The notes beneath the pieces are model-generated. The model made no database searches. It was not told the origin of the DNA and saw only the letters and a list, made by a program, of their open reading frames with translations. 64,000 nt of DNA from Symbiodinium natans. Its lineage: Eukaryota; Sar; Dinophyceae; Suessiales; Symbiodiniaceae. Shown here one piece after another: positions 21,501 to 28,528 of the stretch (positions are counted from its first letter, which is position 1; each line of letters opens with the position of its first letter). The stretch lies in NCBI GenBank assembly GCA_905221605.1, contig CAJNDS010002636.1:272160-336159 (forward strand). Direction: 5' to 3'. The position numbers were made by a program, and so were the translations under genes.

Positions 21501-22227
21501 TGGGATGCAAATTCTGTCAGTGGCGTCTGGGCGTTGGGGGGCCTTGCCTCCATATGCCTTCAGTTTAAACACTGGCTCCTTTCAATTGCTCAAGGCACTA
21601 AAAACACAGCACCACCATTCTTTCTCAAGTAAACTCACACACAAGAAGCGAGGCAAGAGGTCCAAGAAGTGCCCAGCGTCGGAGATCCACTGAAGGGCTT
21701 CTTGTGGCACCACGCCCTGGGGCCCATTAGAGCCGGAGTAGGCCAGGCCGTTGATGATGAGCGAGTCAAAGCTCTCTTCGGTGAGGAAGTTGATAACGTC
21801 GATGGCGCGCGTATTGTTGGGCACAACCTGGAACACAGAGAGGAACGCAGCAACAACGAGTCGAAGCAACAGAGGGATCTTGGATTCTGGTCCGAAAACC
21901 CGGTCGAGGTCTGGCCTTTCGGGGCGAATATGCTGTTTAATCCAGTAGATGACTATATGGGCCTGGTCCAAGTTGATCGCAGGCACCTTTCGACGTGCTT
22001 CCCAAGTCCACGTGAGAATGTTCGCGATCGTTTTGGGGTCGGGGTTCGGGGCCTACTAGGCTTCATACGCTTTAGGATTGTTGTTTTCAAAACCTAAACC
22101 AAAGACTCAGAGAAAAGTTTGCCACTGGTTGACAGCTGAAGAAGCTTCGATCACGCACCGATCATTGTCCGGATATGTAGTCGGGTAGTTGCTGCTGGCA
22201 ACACAATCGCCCTCGACAACGCAGGAC
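3674..22227 (-). CDS. CUB-MAM multidomain extracellular protein gene (partial model)
   Basis: Multi-exon gene read right to left. Six CUB-like modules are followed by MAM domains. Each module, as spliced, has a Cys-x-x-x-GDC(I/V)ASSNYP part, an F-x-TE-x-x-(F/Y)D-x-L-x-VNG then GP-x-GV-x-P(Q/E)G part, and a GWKIC-like end; together they total 277 nt. CUB and MAM domains mediate adhesion and protein binding outside the cell. Exon edges are fixed by homology between modules: acceptors are AG|G, and donors are GT, GC or GA. Introns hold most of the telomere-type repeats of the window. The 5' end and signal peptide were not found, the linkers between modules are incompletely resolved, and the last MAM domain stops near 3.67 kb next to the subtelomere. 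One donor (module at 14 kb) and part of the module at 6.4-5.0 kb look damaged, so a decaying gene is possible. Confidence 0.7.
3849..4316 (-). CDS. MAM domain exon of CUB-MAM gene (end of MAM 1, start of MAM 2)
   Basis: A 156-codon exon. The front half has the MAM core: GSYFLQA, LLFSFQILGSAVLEVQAQ, a W...GSQGPGWNHSMVRLPEG stretch and the closing AVRVDALLAL. It then opens a second MAM domain with FEDAACSFETDACSW. The acceptor is AG|GTGGCA; the predicted donor is ATA|GACACT (GA type), which keeps frame with 3674-3748. MAM domains are extracellular adhesion domains of about 160-170 residues, and MAM 1 fits that length when joined to the 4654-4773 exon. Confidence 0.72.
4595..4632. repeat. (CT)n microsatellite
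   Basis: About 16 CT units inside an intron of the CUB-MAM gene. A CTT-rich tract lies at 4903-4934. Confidence 0.9.
4654..5042 (-). CDS. CUB-like module 6, last two exons, plus start of MAM 1
   Basis: Exon 4965-5042 (26 codons) begins VNGESYAG and ends WRSD before a GC donor. Exon 4654-4773 begins DGGVHDAGWKICL, the module end, and runs straight into SCDFEQDTCLW, the opening of a MAM domain, ending before a GA donor (GGA|GAGTGG). The CUB-to-MAM boundary therefore lies inside one exon. The intron between holds CTT repeats. Confidence 0.7.
5043..6410. other. Large intron region of module 6, no exon seen
   Basis: Contains weak internal repeats: near 5290-5370 versus 5535-5580 (AAGCTTAGT...CAG...GACGAAC), and 5445-5475 versus 6265-6300 (CATCATGCTGA(A/G)CTTTCC). 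I did not find the missing nine-codon piece of the module or any other recognised coding exon. Confidence 0.5.
6411..6455 (-). CDS. CUB-like module 6, exon B1 (split B exon)
   Basis: After AG|GTA it encodes VAAGNTRAIQVERFS, matching the opening of the other B exons, and then meets TCG|GTGGAA, a usable GT donor. Other modules carry B as one 150 nt exon. Here the second part is at 4965-5042, leaving nine codons (the TE..(F/Y)D.LT stretch) unaccounted for between the two parts. Confidence 0.5.
6555..6645 (+). repeat. Interstitial telomeric repeat passing into TTTGGGG
   Basis: TTTAGGG units followed by at least seven TTTGGGG units, a locally homogenised variant. Confidence 0.9.
6691..6710. repeat. 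Perfect 20 bp palindrome
   Basis: AAGGTGTGG-CGCCACACCTT-type sequence, identical on both strands with no loop, inside an intron of the CUB-MAM gene. Confidence 0.9.
6840..7450 (+). repeat. Dispersed ~75-130 bp repeat, CAAACACAATGCTCGC family
   Basis: Several diverged units share GCAAACACAATGCTCGC, then (A/G)TTTGGACAGGATGCAT, then GAAGCAAGCTTG. The best units are at 7145-7250, 7250-7330 and 7325-7450. The same family recurs at 18200-18480. A C-run at 7301-7322 interrupts it. Confidence 0.65.
7659..7722 (-). repeat. Interstitial telomeric repeat, CCCTAAA
   Basis: CCCTAAA and variant units ending 10 bp from the donor side of exon A at 7733-7814. Confidence 0.8.
7733..7814 (-). CDS. CUB-like module 6, exon A (82 nt)
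   Basis: Begins AG|GTCCTGC and encodes SCLALGDCVASSNYP then DNYPGDDLCIIE, ending at a GC donor (GAG|GCAAGC). The 82 nt length and phases are identical to exon A of modules 1, 3 and 5. Telomeric repeats flank it within 15 bp on both sides. Confidence 0.75.
7817..7885 (+). repeat. Interstitial telomeric repeat, TTTAGGG, degenerate
   Basis: Starts 3 bp from the acceptor of exon A (7814). In the gene's sense strand this is a CCCTAAA-rich polypyrimidine-like stretch directly before the AG. Confidence 0.8.
7886..8629. other. Intron region without recognised exon
   Basis: Weak repeats of the type GATGGAACA(G/A)AG(T/C)TTTCG(T/G)G and GCACGCGGATGG(A) recur near 8110, 8155, 8365 and 8485. No coding segment is recognised. 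Confidence 0.5.
8630..8715 (+). repeat. Degenerate TTTAGGG block
   Basis: TTTAGGG units interrupted by TATTTGGG and GTATTTTGGG variants. Confidence 0.75.
9831..10513 (-). CDS. CUB-like module 5 (exons A, B, C)
   Basis: Exon A 10432-10513 (82 nt; SCVAEGDCISSSNYP, ends at CAG|GTGGCC). Exon B 10081-10230 (150 nt; VASGNARAIRVLDFSTEADY, then ILTVNGADYSG and GPDGVVPQG; ends GAC|GATCGA, a GA donor). Exon C 9831-9875 (45 nt; DSLVASRGWKICFEE, ends GAG|GTGCCA). All acceptors are AG|G and all phases join. This is the cleanest module in the gene, 277 nt as spliced. Confidence 0.78.
10514..11324. repeat. Intron region with a very long G-rich tract
   Basis: Bases 11045-11175 are almost only G with scattered A on the plus strand (A-rich breaks early, then a pure G run at 11142-11173). 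The gene's sense strand is therefore C-rich. The tract has strong G-quadruplex potential. Glycine-rich frames across it are artefacts. No exon recognised. Confidence 0.85.
11325..11383 (+). repeat. Interstitial telomeric repeat, perfect TTTAGGG
   Basis: About eight perfect units inside an intron of the CUB-MAM gene. Confidence 0.92.
11851..14897 (-). CDS. CUB-like module 4 (exons X, A, B, C1, C2)
   Basis: Candidate micro-exon X 14887-14897 (11 nt, EPPW frame, GC donor). Exon A 14473-14536 (64 nt; SCTAEGDCIASSNYP; donor AAT|GATCCT). Exon B 14004-14171 (168 nt; DACQIAVDPNNTRAIRVE..., LLTVNGAEFSG, GPSGVTPQG). Exon C1 13503-13531 (29 nt; DESFGSGGW plus two bases; GA donor). Exon C2 11851-11866 (16 nt; completes K then ICLAE; GT donor). 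Spliced length again is 277 nt without X, but the A/B intron sits 18 nt earlier than in modules 1, 3, 5 and C is split by an extra intron. The base after exon B reads GAC|TCTCGG where the paralogous module 2 has GAC|GCTCGG, so the donor is apparently lost. Confidence 0.68.
12060..12081. repeat. (TA)n microsatellite
   Basis: Alternating TA inside the long C1-C2 intron of module 4. Confidence 0.85.
12119..12470 (+). repeat. Two ~175 bp tandem repeats with EcoRI-like GGAATTCGCGCG motif
   Basis: Two units (about 12119-12300 and 12301-12470) each contain GAGGCCAGAA(C/G)AGGC, several GGAATTCGCG(C/T)GAAACCACAG motifs and end with a CCCCACC...GTTGCGGCCCG block. They are nested in an intron. Confidence 0.75.
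12541..12564. repeat. (GA)n microsatellite
   Basis: About twelve AG units. Confidence 0.9.
12600..13420. other. AT-richer intron segment, no feature recognised
   Basis: Composition is more AT-rich than its surroundings, with repeated TTAATTAA/TTTATTTAAGC-like words and a duplicated CTGCGACGATTG. No coding exon or RNA gene recognised. Confidence 0.5.
13423..13490 (-). repeat. Interstitial telomeric repeat, CCCTAAA
   Basis: Perfect and CCCCAAA-variant units starting 13 bp beyond the donor of exon C1 (13503). In the gene's sense strand this is TTTAGGG. Confidence 0.9.
13609..13668 (+). repeat. Interstitial telomeric repeat, TTTAGGG
   Basis: About eight perfect units about 80 bp upstream (gene sense) of the acceptor of exon C1 and opposite in orientation to the block at 13423-13490. 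Confidence 0.92.
14301..14428. repeat. Foldback element, ~37 bp imperfect inverted repeats
   Basis: Left arm 14301-14337 (CCCCTAATATTAAACC, then CCCTACCCCC) pairs with right arm 14391-14428 (GGGGGTAGGGGGGG, then TTTAGTATTAGGGG), leaving a ~53 nt loop. It lies in the A-B intron of module 4. A miniature inverted-repeat element is possible. Confidence 0.7.
14938..15563. other. Intron region between modules 3 and 4
   Basis: Contains degenerate telomere-like words (GGGTTGGGG, CCTAAACCC) and one weak WRVCF-like segment at 15303-15325. No exon is supported. Confidence 0.4.
15564..16534 (-). CDS. CUB-like module 3 (exons A, B, C)
   Basis: Exon A 16453-16534 (82 nt; SCTVEGDCIASSGYP, NDVCQIK; ends AAG|GTGACT). 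Exon B 15803-15952 (150 nt; VASGNTRAVRVLDFNTERDF, LTVNGAAYSG, GPAGVVPEG; GA donor). Exon C 15564-15608 (45 nt; DGSVGGLGWRICFEE; ends GAG|GACTGC, GA donor). All acceptors are AG|G and the frame is intact. Confidence 0.78.
16220..16316 (+). repeat. Interstitial telomeric repeat, TTTAGGG
   Basis: Around thirteen units with a few variants, in the A-B intron of module 3. Confidence 0.9.
16745..16795 (-). repeat. Interstitial telomeric repeat, CCCTAAA
   Basis: Seven perfect units. Confidence 0.92.
16884..16997 (+). repeat. Interstitial telomeric repeat, TTTAGGG then TTTGGGGG/TTTAGGGG
   Basis: About ten TTTAGGG units pass into 8 bp TTTAGGGG and TTTGGGGG variants. With the block at 16745-16795 it forms a head-to-head pair ~90 bp apart. 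Confidence 0.9.
17245..17335 (+). repeat. Four tandem ~24 bp G-run/A-run units
   Basis: Each unit is a run of 6-9 G, then TCA (once TTA), then a run of 6-8 A, then G-rich spacer. It lies in the intron between modules 2 and 3. Confidence 0.85.
17818..17900 (+). repeat. Interstitial telomeric repeat, perfect TTTAGGG
   Basis: About eleven perfect units. Confidence 0.92.
18200..18480 (+). repeat. Second cluster of the CAAACACAATGCTCGC repeat family
   Basis: Three or four units with (C/A)AAACACAATGCTGGCATCATGG, TTCGGACAGGATTCGTATGCA and GAAGCAAGCTTG, homologous to 6840-7450. A G run (18361-18377) interrupts it, so glycine-rich frames there are artefacts. Confidence 0.7.
18556..20665 (-). CDS. 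CUB-like module 2 (exons X, A, B, C1, C2)
   Basis: Candidate micro-exon X 20655-20665 (11 nt, EPAW frame, GC donor GCGCGTG). Exon A 20287-20350 (64 nt; SCTAEGDCIASSNYP; donor AAT|GCTTCT). Exon B 19817-19984 (168 nt; DACQIAVDPNNTRAIRVE..., LLTVNGAEFSG, GPSGVTPQG; donor GAC|GCTCGG). Exon C1 18787-18815 (29 nt; DESVGSSGW plus two bases; GA donor). Exon C2 18556-18577 (22 nt; completes K then ICLGLEE; GT donor). Same exon structure and near-identical B exon as module 4, so the two modules arose by duplication. C2 is 6 nt longer than in module 4. Confidence 0.7.
18851..18930 (+). repeat. Interstitial telomeric repeat, TTTAGGG
   Basis: TTTAGGG with TTTCGGG variants, ~35 bp before the acceptor of exon C1 in gene sense. 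Confidence 0.88.
19415..19513. repeat. Foldback element, ~40 bp imperfect inverted repeats
   Basis: Left arm 19415-19454 (GGGATGTTCCCCCC...AACAGTCCTTAAGAGGGAT) pairs with right arm 19474-19513 (ATCCCTGTGAAGGACTGTT...AAGGGGGAACAATCCC). A third related copy of one arm lies at about 19137-19195. Confidence 0.72.
20256..20272. repeat. (AC)n microsatellite
   Basis: Eight AC units just beyond the donor of exon A (module 2). Confidence 0.85.
21060..21140 (+). repeat. Interstitial telomeric repeat, degenerate TTTAGGG
   Basis: TTTAGGG units with TTTAAGGG variants, ~50 bp beyond exon C of module 1. Confidence 0.85.
21193..22227 (-). CDS. CUB-like module 1 (exons A, B, C)
   Basis: Exon A 22146-22227 (82 nt; SCVVEGDCVASSNYP, NDRCVIE; donor GAA|GCTTCT). 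Exon B 21678-21827 (150 nt; VVPNNTRAIDVINFLTEESF, LIINGLAYSG, GPQGVVPQE; donor GAC|GCTGGG). Exon C 21193-21237 (45 nt; DESVGTLGWKLCWEE; GA donor). It is the most upstream module found. No signal-peptide exon was recognised further upstream, so the gene start is open. Confidence 0.76.
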
Positions 22228-22308
22228 CTCAGTTCCAGGCTGCGGCTACACCCACCCAAAGAGCAGGGAGTCAGGCTCAGGGTCGCGTACATTTTCAGCT
22301 GCACCTCT

Positions 22309-22400
22309 TAGGTTTAGGGTTTAGGGTTTAGGGTTTAGGGTTTAGGGTTTAGGGTTTAGGGTTTAGGGTTTAGGGGTTAGGGGTTTAGGGTTTAGGGTTT
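22309..22400 (+). repeat. Interstitial telomeric repeat, last large block
   Basis: About twelve TTTAGGG units. No comparable block occurs between here and the end of the window; only isolated telomere-like words remain (for example 22755-22770, 24578-24600, 36500-36530). Confidence 0.92.
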
Positions 22401-23562
22401 ACTTGTCTGGCTTTTCCGCCTACGATCCCAAACTACAACCAGTCCACGCCGGCAGACGCTGTGGAACTCCGAAGTAGCGCTGCTGGCTTCACTACAGATG
22501 ACCTTTTGTTTGCTTTCCTGCAGATCCAAACTAAATTGAACTAACATGGAAACTGCACAACGGAATTCTAATTCTAGTTCCGCTTAAACAACTTCACGTC
22601 AGCGACCCACGAACAACATGCAAGAATGGGCCCCCGAAACTTACAGGAAAGCTGAAACTGTGGTCCCTCATACACGATTTTTCCGCCTCAAGAAAGTCTT
22701 CAGTTTCCTCGCCAGTTTGAGGATAGATCATTACCCTGACCCCAAACCCTGAACCCGAAACCCTAAACCTAAGCCCTCCAGGCAGCCTGCCAACTTGGGC
22801 AGCCTGCAACTTCATAGTCCTTTGTAGAGTTCTGAGGGCTCAGAGGGAGGGGGTCCTGCCGCAATTCCTGAGCTGGGCACCCAGCGCCCTGCACTAGACT
22901 CCCCAAGACCTGAAGCCCAGGATGCCCAGGCCGGCACTTCGAAAAGGCAAAACAAACCGAACTTCCAAACCTTACATCAGCGCCTGCAGATTTTGAGGGC
23001 TGGGCCCAGAAGTGACCTGCCACGAGGGCGTGCCTGCAGGGAGTCTTGGGTCTTGGGGTTTCTGCCTCGGGGCTCACAGAGCTCTTGGCCAGCTTATGGC
23101 CCACCGCAGCGCCGATTGGGGGGTTTTGGCACGGGACTGAAAACGAAAGGCTTCGAACGTGGCGCTCCCACTGTTGTGAGATGTTGGGGCCCGACAGGAC
23201 AAATGGCTGCGATTCCAGGCTGACAGGAAAGGGCAGCGGTGGGGGCGGCATGATGACATTGCGAGAAGAAATGCTGAACGTCAAAGGCTGGCAGCATGGA
23301 AACAATATGCGAACATTACTTTAAGGCTTTGTTCGGAAAACTCCGCTCTTTTGCCTACCACACTTCCACGTTCTCTTCGAGTGCCACTGCAAATTGCGGA
23401 GGGTCCGTCTTATGGCGGTATTAACATACCACCCACCCACAACGTCACCACCAACTTCAGCAGCACCCTCAGCAGGAACCTCAGCACCAGCACGAGCACC
23501 AGTCACCACCGGCACCGCACCAGCACCAGTATTACCACCAGTACCAGTCAGCAGCACTCAGT

Positions 23563-23631
<69 letters not shown>

Positions 23632-25285
23632 TGCGGCAGCCGCAGCAGCAGCAGCAGCAGCAGCAGCAGCTGCAGCAGCAGCAACAGCAACAGCAGCTCC
23701 AGCATCAACACCGCGATCCGAAGGACCCAGAAAGCCCAAGAAACAGATATTCTGAAACGGTCAAAGCACCTCCAACTACAAATGCTACATTCACAAACAT
23801 GAGTATCCCCCTGCTACGACGTGCACTGTTTGGGTTTGAGAACGAGAAGCAACGTTGCGAACACGTGCTCGCAGTTGTGTGCAGACGCCCTGCCTTCCAC
23901 CAGGGAAGCCAGTCCAAGAAGGCACAATGTTGAACAGCGCGCTGCCATGGAGCGAGCCTGGCTACACACAGCCAATGCCCAGCATCTCGAGTCACGTCAA
24001 CTCCCTCGAGTAGGTGCTAGATCCTCGAAGCTAGATAGTCCCGAAAAGAAGTCCCAAATAATCATTCAGCTTCATACCCAAAGCAAAACAAAACCGCGCA
24101 CCCGATCTTGGCCAGGGACGATAGCTCACAGCAGCGCCGGCGCCGGTCCAGGCCGGGTGCGTTGCCGGCAGTGTTTAATACTCAGCCGGTCTGAGGTATA
24201 GAATGATACCCACTCTTTTGCTGATACATGCTGACAAACACACTCTGCATTGATACACACAATTACCACTCGTTGGTTGGGGATGTCTTGCCATGAGCCA
24301 GGTAGGATTTGTTTTCTGAGCTTCACTTGCACCGATGCAGCTGGTTGCAACAAACTAGAGCCTGTGAACTGGCACGCAGGAGGCTCAGCTAGCGCTGTCT
24401 TCGGCAATTTGTAGTCAGGTCGACATTGTGACCACTCGAGGCCAGGTATAAAGTTCACACGCACACGCCGACTTTACGACCTCATCGACAATCGACAACG
24501 GGTGTGCAACAGTGCTACAGTAGCAGTTTATCTGCGAGGACCCTGTGATTGTCAGTCAGTCATTGGTTGGCCAAACCCCAAAACCCTAAACCGGCAAACC
24601 CCAAACTTCAAAAGAGAACGTGTTGGTTGGCAAGCCCACAAGTAGAGCGGACTGCATGCACACCCTGGCTTGGGCCGATTCGCGGAGCTGATTGCAGGAT
24701 ATGGTTTCCCAACTACCTACAGCTTCCCAGGTAGTACTCATGAATCGATCCCTTGCCAGTGATTGTGACATGTAAATGATGTTTGGTAGTTTGCCTGGAT
24801 GGGTCGATTGAATGTAATTTGTAAGGTCGAGGTTTGAGGAATTTGCTTGGCTTCGAGACTCAGAAGACTATCAACTTCAGGGTAACACCGAAGAAGGTCA
24901 GAAAAGGAAGATGAGGAAACGAAGAACATGTTTGGTGAGTGCATAGCGGAATTCAATATATACGCAAGCGTTGCTACATGGCGTTGATTGCTCGATCTGT
25001 CGGTATGGGCCCCATTGCGACTCTTGAGACTTGAGGGCAACTGACTGAAACCTTTCTTTGCAGGCCAGTTTCGGTCATAACGTTTGGGAATCACCCATTC
25101 CGAATCAAGCACTCGATGCTTGACTGAGAGGTTGCACTATAAATGCACACTCCCAACACCCGAAATTTGACGAGTGGGGAGATGTTGTGATGACACCTCC
25201 CTATCGGGGGCAATGCCCAACACAAAATCTAGATGCTAAATCGATAAAACCATCAGCCATCCATATCCATCCTGCTTTGACCCCT
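22401..25285. other. Region without a recognised gene
   Basis: I see no recognisable protein domain on either strand. A minus-strand open frame of 178 codons (22769-23305) begins with ATG but has no recognised domain. The CAG tract at 23564-23697 is the only clear feature. Confidence 0.5.
23564..23697 (+). repeat. (CAG)n trinucleotide tract
   Basis: About 130 bp of CAG/AGC units with CTGCGGCAGCCG and CTGCAG interruptions and a few CAA. Upstream (23450-23560) a plus frame is His/Gln-rich with CAC/CAG codons. Downstream (to a stop near 23933) a different plus frame is glutamine-coding and then of normal composition. The two frames do not join, so a disrupted or spliced poly-Q protein is possible but not shown. 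Confidence 0.85.
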
Positions 25286-25869
25286 TCAAGGTCCACGGAA
25301 ACCGAAGTTGCCTCTGATGTTGATCTTCTGCCCCATTGGTGTCGGAGATGGCTCTGCGATCATGATGCGTGCTTCTCCATCACCCAGTGCCGGATTGTGA
25401 AGCTCTTGCACAGCAGTCACTGTACTCCAAGGGTCTGTAATCATGGGAAATTTTGACCGGAAGGAAATCTCAATGTTCCCCGTGGATCCATTCTCGATCA
25501 CGTAAACACCTTGCAAAATGAGGCTACCGAATGGCAAGTGCTGAGCTGAAGTGTCTATACCAGAGTTGCCCACAAGGAGACGGAAGCCACCCTCGTGCAG
25601 GCGGGAATCCAGTCCAAGCTGTTCGACATTGTTGTCCGGAAGGACCTTCAGCAAGGCTCGCTGGTTGCTCAAATGGTTAACCTCGTAAGGAACAACAGTG
25701 TTTCCCCTGCCCAAGTCGATCTGAGCGTGGAGAGGAGTGTCGTTCCAGTCATCCGGTTGCACGAGGCCGATGCCGAATGTGTCCCGCAGGGCGACAAGGA
25801 AATTGCGGCGAAGCGCTCTTATCTCGCTGTCCAACTTGAACGAAGTCCAGCGGCGAAGAAACTTGATGC
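25286..25869 (-). CDS. Terminal exon of an unrecognised protein
   Basis: An open frame follows an AG|GC acceptor and ends at a TGA stop. The 193 or so codons have ordinary amino-acid composition (for example GFRLLVGNSGIDTSAQ, LPFGSLILQGVYVIENGSTG) and no low complexity, unlike flanking DNA. It could be the last exon of the gene at 26675-27644, but the phase after 26675 does not match directly, so an unseen exon or a separate gene is needed. No domain recognised. Confidence 0.5.
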
Positions 25870-26674
25870 CTGCTTCATGAAATCAGAAATCACAGCATCT
25901 CTCGTCACACTGGCAACAGGAGTCTTTGGGCAGAGAAGTAGCCATAAGCATGACCGATGCAGAGTACAAACGGTAAAGATGCGAATGCCAGTCGTAAACC
26001 ACAACAAGAGAGAGCACCGATCGTCACAACAGAAAAATGACCCGAAAACAATCGTGATGCCCTTGCCGGTGTGAGCACCCTGACATAAGAAAGCGCTTCA
26101 ACAGTGCTGCTGAGCGCACTCCAGTCAAGAGTACACCCTCAAGAGGACCAAAACAACTGGCAAGAGGATCACGACCTCTACCGAGTTCGACTCCAAAAAA
26201 TGTGAGGACACTCCATGCGACGCGACAGATGCAAGCTCCAAATCTTGGAAGCGCATGCACGGGACAGTGGCAGGAATGCAGGCTCTTTCACACCCTGCAC
26301 CCAGTGCAAGCCAGGCTGCGGGAGCTGTTTTTTTGCGCCTACATATTGGGCCTACATCCACAAAACCCACCAATGTAGACGCTGTGTTTGGAGATGTGGA
26401 GAATCATGGTCGCTGTCTTCGTAGCAATATTCATGATAATGCCCCGGGAACAAAAGGAAACAACACGGTAGTGAGAGTGCGAAAAGTAATCAGGTAGAAG
26501 CACGAACAAGGACAAACAGAGTAAGAACCGAGTGGTGATCTTAGACAAGCGGCAGGCAACATTCTATACAGCGGTAGTTGGAAGACAGGAACCAGTGAAC
26601 CAGCCTGCTTCATGCGTATAGTGGTGGGCGAACAGGTACGGAAGAATGTCAGCACCTGATCGACTCCTGCTCAC

Positions 26675-27644
26675 GGGAAGCACCCCATCAGCGAAGACCA
26701 CAATATCGGTCTGGAATTCCCGATGGAACGTGGGCTGCGAGACTAGGGGTGTGATTCTTCCGGAGCTCGTCGCTGCGTCAGGCCACTCATCATCGAAGAA
26801 AACGGCATTCTGAACCACGAAAGTTGTGCTCTCGCCACTGTTATTCGTAATGGTTGTTCCCGTTGCACGGCCTCGGCCGAGAATCGGATTGTCCACGACG
26901 CAGTTGATATAGGAGACGGTTGCCGACCCAGAGCCACCCGAAGGGTTGGGGTTGGGGTAGTTGGGGTAGTTGGGGTAGTTGATGTTGGAGAAGGGGCAAT
27001 CTGCATAGTAGATCGACTCCACATCCTCGGCATTCGGGTTCAGGCCGTCGATGATCCCAAGACCACGGTGAACATAGAGGCCTTGGGAAACAATGGCAGT
27101 GCCCGGCGGAGCAAACTTTCCGGCATTGCCCCCGAAGGTGCCGTTCAGGGTGATGCCGGACGGGCCGGTGAAGAACACGTAAAAAAAATCCAGGATCACG
27201 GCACCTGAGTATCCAGAAAAAGACATGTAGCAATCACGCTGAGCTGGCAACATGGCACAACAATCAGCAAGACAGGCAGTAACACTTAGAATGCCAGCAA
27301 AAGCAATAACACAAACACTACCAAAACGAACAAGATGAAGGACCCGCAGGCGGCTTCGAACAAGTAGTGCCAACGCAGACGGCTGTGGCTGTATATTCGG
27401 TGTCACCAAGGCTTCCGAAGGCGACAAAGCTGTCGGGCTCCAGTGGCACGAACAGCAGCTGATCCACAGGCCAGTCCTGGTAGCCATCAGGAAAGCGGAC
27501 ACCGTACTTGTTGCCCAGCTGCGCAGCGCCGTCCAGCAGGAAGCCTCGGGCCTTCTCGTCGGTGTTGTAGCTGGTGTTGCTCTTCAAAAGTGCAAGCGAA
27601 GCAGCTGGATCCGCAACGGGCAGGGCAGTCGGAAGGATTATCTC
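26675..27644 (-). CDS. Unrecognised protein, two exons
   Basis: Exon 27377-27644 follows CAG|GAGATA and encodes ILPTALPVADPAASLALL and a Lys/Gly/Asp-balanced stretch with PDGYQDWPVDQLLFVPLEP, ending at a GC donor. Exon 26675-27204 follows AG|GTGCCG and encodes FFYVFFTGPSGITLNGTFGG, GTAIVSQGLYVHRGLGIIDG and an NYPNYPNYPNPNP tract, ending at a strong donor (CCC|GTGAGC). Phases of the two exons join (268 nt then 530 nt). The beta-strand-like, Gly/Asn-rich sequence suggests an extracellular beta-rich protein, but this is inference. The 5' exon was not found. Confidence 0.5.
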
Positions 27645-28528
27645 CTGCGCAGGGCTGGGCTGAAGGACCCCAGACTCGCAGCCTCAATGCACCGGCACTT
27701 GAACCATGGCTAGATGACACACACGCCTTTGATTGCCGGTTGGGTAAGGCTCAGCAGTTCTCAAAGGCTCAGCAGTTTCAATTGCAGCTTTGTATTGGTT
27801 CTTGAATGCCACTCAAGGGGACCCCTGTCCCGAGCGACGTGGCCAGCGGTTGGCTCATGGCATAACATTTTGCAACGTTGACTTCATAACTTAAGCCTTC
27901 ACAACGCCTGTGTCTGGACGTTTCAGATGCTCCCTTCTGGTCCAAAACAGGAGGGCGGTATGTGATAACTGTGAGTTTGGACGAACTGCGTTTGAACAGC
28001 TCCTGGGCGCCATTCGGCGCTATAGATTTCCCCAAACGGCAGTGTGCTCCTGCCATAGCGCTGTGCAATCTTCTGCCGCAGTTCCGTGCACATTTTGGGA
28101 AGTGGGACTCGTGTTCCTTCCGAATTTTCTGGGGTGCCTGGATTGGGATCATGGCTCTTGGGAGAGTCAGGAGTGCTCCGAGTGCTTCGAGTGCTCCGCT
28201 TGAGTTTGGGAGCCTAAGGTCTGGAATGGCGCTGCGCCGCTCTCTTTCAAAAGGCTAAGGGTCGATGCTGGCATCATGCTACGAATGGGACTGTAGGTAT
28301 GTAGAAGGGAATAATTGCATTTGGAGCTCGGCTGCTTGAGGAGACTTCGTGAACAAAAGGCTGCAGGCGCATGAGCTTCAACGTGGATGCACACGTTTCT
28401 TCAACGCTTTTGGTGCTTGTCACTGACTAGGATGGAATTTGCAAAGCGACCCGGGCATGGCTCAAGCGCAAAGAACGATTGAAAGGTGTGCTTGAACCTG
28501 GCAAGATTCGTTGATGTTTAAGCTGTTG
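27645..28528. other. Intergenic, no feature recognised
   Basis: Open frames on both strands here lack recognisable domains and coding-like boundaries. Confidence 0.45.
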
